DNA from: Phoronis australis
Lineage: Eukaryota; Phoronida; Phoronidae
Reading direction: 5' to 3'
Assembly: GCA_002633005.1 (NCBI GenBank)
Contig: NMRA01000425.1
Coordinates: 336,333 to 400,332 of the forward strand
Length of the DNA stretch: 64,000 bases
In this document: positions 50,001 through 62,000 of the stretch, piece after piece
How positions within the stretch are numbered: the first letter of the stretch is position 1
How the letters are laid out: each line of letters opens with the position of its first letter
Notes under the pieces: model-generated
What the model saw: only the letters and a program-made list of their open reading frames with translations
Told to the model about the DNA's origin: nothing
The model's database searches: none
Position numbers and translations under genes: made by a program

Positions 50001-53000
50001 ATTGAAACTTAGCTGACTTCAGGTCTTTTCCCTGTTAAATAATAACACTAAGAACTACAGATTGGTATTTCCGCGAATCAAATCATGGTCTATCAATAAA
50101 AAGAATGGTGAATTTACACCGTTTGAAGCTGTATCTGAAAAAAGTAAGTATAAGGAATTCTTGATGAACACTGTACGATAAATTCAATACGATGTTCTAG
50201 CAGGAAAAAATGTTGATGCCACACTAATGAATGAAATCACAGGTACGAAGAGAAAATTGCCAACAATTTGGTGATTTAACAGCCTTAGTGTGCATTTCTC
50301 GCACAGGAAATTGCCCAGAAGGGGTCGCACGGTATACACTGCATCAGTCTCACCTGTCGGCGATGCCTCCACTGAACGTAGCACTTCCACTGTTCAAACA
50401 TGGTTGTTAGAAGGTGGTGCCTGTGGTGTAATCATCAACATAGAGATGATGTGCAACTGTTGAGTATGCACCATACTGCCTATATGCATCACTCAGTAAA
50501 TATGCAAGATAATGGCTTTGTGAATCATTCAGTGAATAAGCACGATAATGACTGAATCATTCATTGAATAAGCACGATAATGACTTTGTGAGTCATTCAG
50601 TGAATAAGCACGATAATGACTGAATCATTCAGTGAATAAGCACGATAATGACTTTGTGAATCATTCAGTGAATAAGCATGATAATGACTTTGTGAATCAT
50701 TCGGTGAATAAGCATGATAATGGCTATGTAAAACATTCAGTGAATAAGCAAGATGTTGACTTTGTGAATCATTCAGTGAATAAGCACGATAATGACTTTG
50801 TAAATCATTCAGTGAATAAGCACGATAATGGCTTTGTGAATCATTCAGTGAATAAGCACGATAATGGCTTTTTGAATCATTCAGTGAATAAGCACAATAA
50901 TGGCTATGTGAATCATTCAGTAAATATGCACAATACAGCCTATATGAATCATTCAGTAAATATTCAACATGGTCATGCGATCCAATTAATAGAAGATTTG
51001 CATAAAGTCAAATTCTACAGGCTTTCTATTTTCAGAAAATATACTTTTATCGAGTTAAAATCTTCATTAGGTTTGTACCAGATATTTGACGAAAAGACAA
51101 GGTTCAACATAACCTTTCACATAATCACATGCGACAATGTTGTAAAATTGAGATTAGTGCCAAGAACGCATGACCTCAGCCTCTGCAGTCCAATATTTTT
51201 TTAGGGCTAGAGCCAGTCAGTGTGGTGAGTAGCTGTCAGTGAGTACTTCAAGCCAATGTTGAGATTTTTAACAAAATGACAAAAAACAGGGGATTCTGCC
51301 GTTTTATAGCTAAGGTCAGAGTTAATAACTTCCACAAGTCTATCCTACCAGGCTATAAGATGTAGCTCTCCGAAAAACACAATTCAGAGAAAATAAAAAA
51401 TTCTGAAAAAAAATTCTCCCAATCTTGCACAAACAGACTCCTTATGCTTGCAAATAGCAATGCCAACTGTCCAGATTTCTGAAAAACTTTGATCTCAATT
51501 GGGCAGTGTTCCTGGACGAACAACAGTTTTCCACAGCTGTGATTATTGCTTTTGACACCAAGTACTATGCCTGGACAAATGAACTTACAACATCGAACTA
51601 GACAAGCTTGCTATTATATTGTGAAATTTCACACAAAATACGCACTATAATGGGATAAACTGAATAGTACACAGCTGGACAATAGTCGGAAATAAAGTGC
51701 CCACATTTGGAGAACCAGTGTGATGCCCATTATTCAGCGGAGAAAACTGATTCTCAATACGCGGGCATGTTTTGTATCCGACTACTACCCAGATGGACAT
51801 CACTAAACAGCTGAGAGCTGGTATTTTGAGACATTAAACTAAATTCTCCCAACAGCAGATTACAGATTTTATTTGACCTTTACGTACCAATGTCTGGTTC
51901 TATAGCATGCAATCAACGTCCATACCTACCTGTAACATGACCTTGCTTTCCTGGTAAGAGGGTACAATTTCAGTTCCTCTCGGTTATCACAGCCAGCAAT
52001 CCATGTGACCCAGACACTTCGAAGTAGCTGAAGGGGTGAGACTTGCATGTGAAGATCTTATAAAATGTACTGCACAAGAATGATATTGACCATGAACTTT
52101 TGAAACTTATGTGAACTGTGATTGACTGTTTGAGTGCACTGAATGATTAAATAACTCAAAGACCCTAAAATAGTCAACAAATAATCCAAATAAGCGCACA
52201 TCCTTTAAATACCTCAACAGCACCTAACACCGGTGCCATTGCCTATTGCAGGTGTAAAACTCGGTTTTAAAGGTGAAAGCAACCGTTTTTGAGGTTACTC
52301 TCAGAAAATAGTTTACATTGGGGAGATATATTTTCCATGTTCATTACTGTTTGCTTGGTAAGTATGCACTTATAAATAAATACAAAGTGACGTAACCAGC
52401 CAGGCAAAGACCTCTGCATTCACTTGCACTGATCAAACCCGGATGAGCTGCAGACACTTTTCAATAGGGAGTAGGACATGTTTCCTCAATGGAACCGATG
52501 ATAGAACCAATATGGCGGGCCTTTAATGGACTCTTAATGTCACTTTATAATGTTCAATGAGAGCAGTTGAAAAATTTGATCCAAGATGATTAGGGATCTG
52601 TCTTTTTACTGCACGTAACATCAAAATGTCATTTAGTTTTGCCTTTAACATAGTCTAAGAAATTATTGCGTGTTTTTACCACTCTCACAATACATTTCCT
52701 ACAACATAATCAAGTTTTCAGCACAATTAAGATGTTTAAAGATGCATGGAATGCACAAACATCCTCAACAGATGGCAGCACAGATTTGGACAGTCTTTCC
52801 TGTAATTAGGGTCTAATGGAAAAATTCATGTGCACACTTTTAGGGCATGTGTGCTTAAACCATGCAATGCACTAAAAAATCTTGACAAGGAAAGGACCCT
52901 GTGAAAACTTATTCCACGGTTCAATGCACCACACTGCTGGAAGTCAGTTCCCTGGCCAACAACCGCCAACTACCACTGACCTGTATCCTGCGGAACTCAT

Positions 53001-56000
53001 CCGCTTCTAGCCCTTGTTCAGCTTGGACTCTCTGTCTGGCAGCATGTTCTCGCAGCTTAGTGAATGCTTTACGCTAGATATAAAAAATAAACAGTTGACC
53101 ACAAAATGTAAAATGTCTAAACAGATATCAGACTGGACTGAATGAGACGACAACACAGACTATGTCAATAGCACAATGACTTCACCTTCAATGACGAGCT
53201 GAATTGAGGGTAGGCCTACCCAATGCATAACAAAAGTGACAAAATTGTCACATGCCCAAGCCGCCTCAACACGCGTGAAGAAAGCGAGTCAAGCGACGCA
53301 TAATTGCATAGAAATTATCATTCAGATGTTTATTTCCAACATACGTAGTGTAGTTAGCCAATTGTAGCAACTGTGACATTAACCTCTTTGCAAATTCAAT
53401 GGGTCACTTGTATAAACTATCTGATAATGGTACACACTGAAAATATCCACACAAAAAGACTCAGAATTCCCCGTCATAAAGGGCTGAGTGCAACCAATAT
53501 TTCCCCATCGTGACGACCAAGTGAAGGCCGAATTCATTAAACGGGTCATGACGGGTCGTTATCACTGTCATGGCAGTATACCGAGTGTATTCTGTACATT
53601 GGCGCGTTCTCCTAAGTACAGTTAATGACGGAAGGTTAGTCTCATTTTGATGGAGAGGTGTTTACAAGCATGGGATATTCGTGGGCTAAGGAACTCGCAT
53701 GACAAATGAATGCATAGATTTCACTTACTATGGACAGGATGCCTGTGGCACAAGTGCTGTTTAATGGATTTTTAGCTCCCATTCTAGTTTGAGAACAGTA
53801 CAGAGATTAGTGACCTTGACCCTGTCACTTACCCGCAGTGCTTTTACATAGTGCAGACTAGCCATCAACAGTTTTTGTCTTGTCTCTCGCTGTTGGCGTA
53901 CATCTTGCAAAGAAGTTAAGGTAAATGACACATTGTAAATGGATCATACATTCAGGGCTTGGAATGACCAATGACAAAAAACGCGGAAACTTTTAAGGCC
54001 CAAATCATGCCCGATAACCAGCCTTGAAATGGTCAATGTGAACCTTTCCCCGACAAAAATCGGGAATACTAAAAAAAAAAACAAAAAAAAACAAAAAACC
54101 AAAACAAACGTTACCACTATCAGTAGCATGCGTCTGCATCCTTTTAGCTCGCCCGTCCACTCCCAACCCACACATTTTTGGCTGCAGAGCTGTAGTATTT
54201 GTCGCCGCGCTTAACAATAACACGAGACGCCATTGCAAATCCAACCACGCTGTCCCGGCAATGTTGACAATTTACGTTCCTCCGAAACATAAAGAGCAAC
54301 TTCCGCTTTTCGAGGTGAACGTCGTCTGCAACGCCGCGGTAAGAAAGGAAATTGCCGCGGAAATTTTATATCAAATCCGATTTTTTTAAGCGGAAATATT
54401 ATAAAAAAGCGGAAAGCACATTTGAAAAAAGCGGAAATCCGCGTTTCCGCGGAAAATTCCAAGCCCTGATATACATGTATGCTCAAACTTAAGTGGTCCA
54501 TATACATGTATGCTCAAACTTAAGTGGTCCATATACATGTACGCTCAAACTTGACAATGCGACACGAATATACTGACAGAACTGTTTTTAAACTTAAGAC
54601 ACATTTTGAAAATCATAAATTTTAAACATTTAATATGTTAACTTTGTGCAAACCTAATAAAAACTTGTGCACAAACTGAACTATTTGCCATATGAGAACA
54701 CACCACCTGAAGAAAAAAATATTTACGTCAACTAAGCGGGGTTGGGTCAGACCCAAAGACCCAACCCTGATGGCTAAACAATGTGGGGTCATATACCACC
54801 TGAAGTGTGACCAGGATCCCAACCACACCTACATTGGAGAAACCAAGAGACTGTTCCTTACCAGATTCAAAGAACATCTGAAACTAGACAGACCAACAGC
54901 TGTGGGGGAACATATATTGGCGACTGGTCACACCATCTCTCTTGCATCATCCAGGATCCTAGCCAAAGAACAAAATTGGCATACTCTTAAGCTCAATGAG
55001 GCCATAAACATCAACAGTCAGCGCCCCCTCCTGAACCGGGACAGAGGACTCCATTTACCCCCGTGTACTTCAGCATTCTTAATGAGCGAAAGGTGGGAAA
55101 TCCCTCAAAGACCTGGCGGACCAGATCGAAACGTCTGCTAACAACCAACCACGTCTCTAAGTAAGTGACTTTTTACATCTACATTATATTAGTGTTGTAT
55201 CATTATATTAGTGTTGTATCATTATACCGCAAATAAACAAGAGGATACAGTGTTTCCAGTGAGTGAGTAGCCTTCTCTTCTTCACCTGATTGGCCAGCTG
55301 AATCATGTGTCCCTCGTGCGCGGCAACAGCCTGCTTTAATCGGCATTTCTCCCTCCAAGCTCGAAGGTATTTTAACTTGACTGTGTCCTCGAAAACTCTT
55401 GTTGCATGAGCTGCATAAAGATTGGACAAAATTTACAAACAAAATGTTATTAAAGTACAAAGACTTGGCCACTTACTTTATATTCTGAGCTTAATGTAAT
55501 ATTGGGAAAACTTCGGCTCAGCCTCATAACAAACATTTTGGAAAAATATTGACAAAAAGCAATTCTAAAATATGCCACACACAAACTCGTTTGATGACCG
55601 GGATGTTTATACAATATTGCTCAAACTCCAAGAGCCTGTAAGTATGAGTACATCACAGACACAGTATAATAATTAACAGAAACTACTTCGGGAATTAGCA
55701 ATAATATGTTATTCTTTGCATTTGTGCTCAAGTGAAATTAAATTATTTTTCAGAAACAGCTGAGTGGAGTGTAAGACCAAATTTTTGTCTTAAGTCACTT
55801 TTCACAAAACACAGTCCAGCTATGGATGTTCATGAAACAGAGTCCAGCTATGGATGTTCATGAAACACAGTCCAGCTATGGATGTTCATGCAACACAGTC
55901 CATCTATGGAATCCGATGTTCATGAAACACAGTCCAGCTATGGATGTTTATGAAACACAGCCCAGCTATGGATGTTCATGAAACACAGTCCAGCTATGGA

Positions 56001-59000
56001 TGTTCATGAAACACAGCCCAGCTATGGAGGTTCATGAAACACAGTCCAGCTACGGATGTTCAAAGTCAATTTTTTTTAAAGTTGAGGTTGGCTTTACCCG
56101 AATGATCAACTTGGGGGCGTAGCGATCGCGGGTTACCAGTTGAGGTTGGCAGGGTTATGCATCTCCATGATCCATCAATCCTGTTTTTGTATAAATGACT
56201 TGCGCAGATGGGAAGACATCTGTTGGTTGTAGCCTGGTCAAACTACTTCCAACTACAGTTCCCACTCACCTTTGATCCTCAGTTTGTCTCTCCTTGTCTC
56301 AACATAATTGGTCCAGGTGAGGTAACACCTGTTAAGGATCACCTGCTGGTAGTGTTGGCGGGCACACACACTCTTCCAGAGGCCAACCTTCCAATGGTGC
56401 CACACCTGTTTGTAATTACTATATAACGGTAATTTTAATGTATATGGACAAGACATGCAGAAGTGAAAATTTGAGAATTAGAACTTAATAAAACTAAGTT
56501 GTGGCATTTTTTTTCTCACCAAGAAACCTTATCCCCTAACCATCTTACCACAGGAGCCAAAAATATAAAATAATCTAACTTGTGTTGTGCAACTATTCAC
56601 ATGTTCCCCAGACACTAACACCAATCTTCACATACCTAGGTGAATGACTATATCCATGCTGACATGAGACATTTTGGAAATTTGAGCCAAACAAAAAATA
56701 ATGTTATGCAGCATTAAGTTCTTAGTACAAGATTAACACTGGAGTCCAATCACCAACAGCAAAAATGGGAGTGCCTGAGAGAAAAGATATTTTGGCACAG
56801 AATCTAGTCAAAGAAATTCACACTACCTGTCTACTAGTAACTTTCTATTTAAGTTTCCAAGACACTGCTAGTACATAAATACAGGGCGATACACACTCTG
56901 TTAGTACATAAACACAGGGTGAGACACACTGTTAGTAAATAAATACAGGGTGAGACACACTGTTAGTACATAAATGCAGGATGAGACAATAGGCACCTTA
57001 GCAATAATCTTCTTTTGGTATTGAATTGAAACAGAGGCTTCTTTTCGTTTCCTGTGTAGGGATGAATGCCAACAATCTTTCCACCGTGACCACGCCCTCC
57101 TAGAACGAATCACTACTACTCATAAATAGGGTGAAACAGCAACTTCAGGTGTCGCCAATAAAACATGTAGTTTTCAGACACAATCCAGATAGAACAGTGT
57201 CACACTTTGCCAAATTCTACCGAACTTCTTGCCAAAATCATAAAACCATCAAAGTTATGTCATGATGAAATAAGCAATTTTGGTGAAATTAAGTCAAAGA
57301 TGAACGAGACATTTAATACTGCTTACACTTCATTAGCAAATGCACTCGTAAAGTATGACACGAAGTCAAGAATGACAAATGGACTCGCAAAGTATGACAC
57401 GAAGTCAAGAATGACAAATGAACTTCCAAAGTATGACACGAAGTCAAGAATGACAAATGGACTTGCAAAGTATGACACGAAGTCAAGAATGACAAATGGA
57501 CTTGCAAAGTATGACACGAAGTCAAGATGACAAATGGACTTCCAAAGTATGACACGAAGTCAAGAATGACAAATGGACTTCCAAAGTATGAAACGAAGTC
57601 AAGAATGAGAATGGGACAACACCTGTAGGGATTTTGTCAAGAGATAATCAAAATTGTATAGGGTTCTAGTTAAACAAATTGGATACTTTGACCAGTAGAA
57701 CTGTGTTGAACGATGATGTAGTCCAAATTTTATTGACTAAATCACACATCATAGCACAGTACTTAAACCATTACCATATAAACTTTAAAATGGAAAACAA
57801 TGCGATTAAACTTTATTTTTTTCTAAGAAATGACATAAAAGCATGAAGCCGACTCAAAATCTCAAAGGTCCATCATAACCATTGTCAACTTTGTGGTCAC
57901 TTCCCAGTTCTAGAGGTTAGCCAGTGAAGGACGCTGCAACTTTGTTTACTATTTTATTGCTACCTGAACATAGAAATCATAACATGCTGCTGTACAGTCT
58001 AGCCTACCTGGTTGTGTTTGTGGTTGCCAAACACATAGCTCTTCTGTTAGCCTCTCTTTTCCGTTGTCTCATTTCTGTATACTGCGTCCATGCAGACCAG
58101 ATTTCATACAGCCTCTTTCTGGCAGCTGCAACATGGTATCATAAGTATATTGTACTAATTCATAGACAGAAAACCGCCGTAAAAAGCTAACTCGTGAATT
58201 CTCAGCTGTAACTGCACATGCCAAAAATAATCAGTCACACAAATTTTTATTTCCTTCATTATTCTTAACACTCAGGTGGTGAATTTCAAATGTACTGAGC
58301 TGTCGGGAATTGGAATTTTGCTTTCCAATCAGTTGTCATGACAGGGTCGAGGGAATTCTGGATCATTTTGTCAGTTTATTTCTAATGTATACCTCTGTTA
58401 ACTTTCAACTTTGACCTTAAAGCTAGCCTTATTTGGCACTAACATGGGACTTTAGTTGGATAAACTGCTGTCAAAATTTTATATTCAGCAGTAAGTGAGA
58501 GACTATTCTTACATAATTTACATAACATACAAGCTAAACAGACAGGCACCAGAGCAGGACTGTGCTTCGTATACCAAACACACTAAAGCTAGTGTGATCA
58601 TGTGCCATACTTCTAATGCATTGTGATCTAATGCATTGTGATGTCTCTATATTTAACATCGTTATCTTACATTGCATGTTTCTTGAATCTAACGAACACA
58701 ACTCACTGCCTACGACTACCAATTTTAAAATTTCTTGACCCAAAAAAATGAGCCATCAAATCAAACGGAATAGCAAAAAAATTACTCAAACGTGACATGA
58801 AATTTTACAACTTTAAAGTCATAAAGTCTCAAATCACCTTTTTGCTCACAGCAAGCTTTCACTGAAGGCAAACATTTTAGTTATTAAAATCAGTCCGAAA
58901 TGATTATGAGGTAAAACAGGGTTTGCCACTGCACATTCCAGGCTAATGAGTACTAATAACATCGGTCAGAAGAGATAAAAATGAAATGCAACAACTTTAT

Positions 59001-62000
59001 GCTAAATGAGCTAGTTTGCAACAATTACAGAGCTGATAGGCAATACTTCAGGTATGTCAAACTGAGACACATCTCAGTTCAAAGTTGCAGACTTCTTTGT
59101 CTTAGCTATCGCGCCATCTCACTTATACTTAAGACAGACTGAATGAATGACATAATTATGTTAAACAGTACCAAAAACCTAAACAGTCATCCTATGACTG
59201 ATGTTGAAACACACATTAGATTCTTGTCACAGGCTCAGGAACAAGCACCTAGATGGCACCATCAAATGCCTACAACACACACTACATGCCAACAAATGAA
59301 AAGCATTGTCTTGAAAACTTCTTCCACGAAGAACCTGTTGACCGGTAACAGGGCTGTTGTGAGTTTTGCTCACGTGCTCCATGCAATGGGTATGAATATG
59401 TCATCTACCAATGTTTGAAGTATTACAAACGATATCAGACCACTTGGGATCACCTTTTCTACATCTAAGATGACCAAGATAATGTTGTACATGGTCAACA
59501 GAAAAAATGGTAAGACGTACCATACCGCCCTGCTAATCGCTTTTTCGCAGCCTTGACTTTGGAATCAACTGTAAACACTCTCCACTGACGCCAAACTAGG
59601 TTCCATAGGCGGTACCTATGACAAACAAAAACACAGACTTACACAAACACACAGACCTACACAAACTCTAAATGGATAAGAACCCCACAGCCAACTTGAG
59701 TTCACTTGATGTCAACCAGTGATTATTAGTGAGTACGTTATCTTTTTGTGTCAATTACAAAAACTGAGCCTTAATAAAAGGAATTGAAACCCAAACTATC
59801 AAGAAACAAATAGTTACAACTAATAAATCTATTTTTAAAGCCTGACTACGCTTTCTAAAACGTAAAATTTTCTGATAACCCGTATTGATATTGAGTAATT
59901 TGAACACAAATTCCATTTATGTAATAACAACATTGTGTGCTAAGTAAGAGATGGACAGCCGTAAATAAAAAATCTGGTTTGTTCACAGCGCTATGAACCA
60001 AAACTCCTTTATGTCCAGTATGAAACATGAAATATAAAAGAAATGGAAACAAAAAGACATGATCACATGATTTAATCAAATATAAAATACTACCGGTTCT
60101 GTACCTTTAAATAATACATAGCACTTCTATTGACAGAGTTCTATTCAACATTGTAGATAGATGTCCAAGTGGAATGACTCATTGATGAGGTTAATAGCTT
60201 TCAGTCGATTGAATCTAAACAAAGGACCATTCAGTCTAAAAATACAAACCTATTGTGACACTCCGCCCGGACATTCAGTCGCCATTCTTTACGCATTGTC
60301 CACCAGAGGTCGTGCCATTCAGAGAAATACTTTGACTTGAGGTGTATATTGTGGTGGAGTCTGAAAGCAAGACAGGAAATTTATTGCCAAGTGCAAATTC
60401 AGAGTAATTCTGTAAACTCAGACCACATACAGATGACGTTAAGAAACATGTCTAAAACAGTAGGTCAGGTTTGCCTTTTTAAGCTCTTGCCACAAAGACT
60501 ACATTTGAGTCAGCCAACAACCGCAAAATTTTACTCGAGACATGACAAAATGATGACCAATCACATTGATTTCAAACTGAAAGTTCTCTCAATGCAAGCC
60601 AGGTGATTGGTCAATTTTCAGGTAGAGTATGATGGTCTCGGGAATGGGCGACTTTTACCTAAAAGTGCACATGTCACAATCCACTTCAACTAAGTCATGG
60701 GTTTTAACCTGACCTTTAAAATGTTTGAGAAAACGCAGCTAATCGGTTTTTACAGTAAAGAAATGACACTTGGTCCATCGACTTCATTTACTTTCATCGA
60801 GAAAATGGCAAATAATATGCAGGAAATAAAATTAATTAGACAGATTATTATTTTTCATTTAGAAATCGATGTTCATCTGATGACATCCACGTATTGTTCT
60901 GCATGGCTTACGCAGCTAGGGTCATAAAAGACTTGATCAATGGTGTTAGTCCAACCTCACTCAAAAATTTCATCAAAATCTGTGTAATAACATGTCCGAT
61001 TAGGCAGTGAAGTCTTGCGAGAACACAGTATGGTGGAGAAGTGAACTTGTAACTTCACATGAAGATTTGCCATCTTCAACTTCAGCACCACCGCTACCAC
61101 CAAACATCATCATTTTAAATAATTGCCGGCGTTCACAATAGCAACCGAAATAATATGCAGCCACATGAGGGCACACAAAAAGGGGAACTCTGGAATCTGT
61201 TTTTGCCAAAGTTGGTAAGACTTTGTGATATTCTTGAACGCGCATTCTCAGTGCAAATTCATCATATCCAAATTCGTCCAACTGTTACACCGTGTAGGTG
61301 ACAGCAAAGAAATTGTACTTACTGTGCTGTGGATGGCAAGACTCGGCCAAACACTTGACTCGACCACAACTGAAGGTATTTTCTAGCTAAGTACCTGAAA
61401 TAATCCAGAGTCAGTAATAGCTCAAACTTCTAGAATTTACAAATTTATAATTCTTTTCTCTTTCTTTGGCTGGTAGATGGATTTCCTCTACATCAAGTTT
61501 CAATTTGATCCCAGGCACACTTAATTTGATACTGAACAAGAGCAACGCAGAGCGTTGAATTGCGCCCACAACTGCACCGTATACGGTATCCTTCTAGGGT
61601 TGTTTATTGGTACCATAAAGTGGCCAGTAGAGGGCATATATGTAGTATGTTGTACTTTGCAAAATGGAAAGGCATGGTCATTGTCTCCTCAATAGGCTAG
61701 GGGCAAAATGTGAGTGATCTTCATAATACAAGCACATCCTATACATCAGTTGCTTAAAGCACCACAGAAACATAGAATTAAAAACAAATTTACCAACATA
61801 CGAGATTAGCACAGCATTAGAATGCCAGAAACAAATTTCTACTTGGAACTTTTCCTTCATAGTCACGAAGTAACACAAAGTATACACCTGAAGACCTATC
61901 AAAATACAGAGGTCAATGTAAAATACTAAAATTGCCACTAGAGGCATACCGGTAGTCAGGATCATCCTAAAGTCGTAATCGTCCGTTGTCAACATCACAT

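Larger units (their letters stand above)
58126..61322 (-). other. SFI1 introns with no other feature
   Basis: Apart from exons 3 and 4, these introns hold no repeat family or ORF I can recognise. The same is true of most sequence between the other exons where no repeat is listed. Confidence 0.6.

Noticed and set aside
57207-57530. Open frames on both strands over 57.3-57.6 kb
   Set aside because: The 39-bp repeat unit is a multiple of three and lacks stops. There is no start context or domain.
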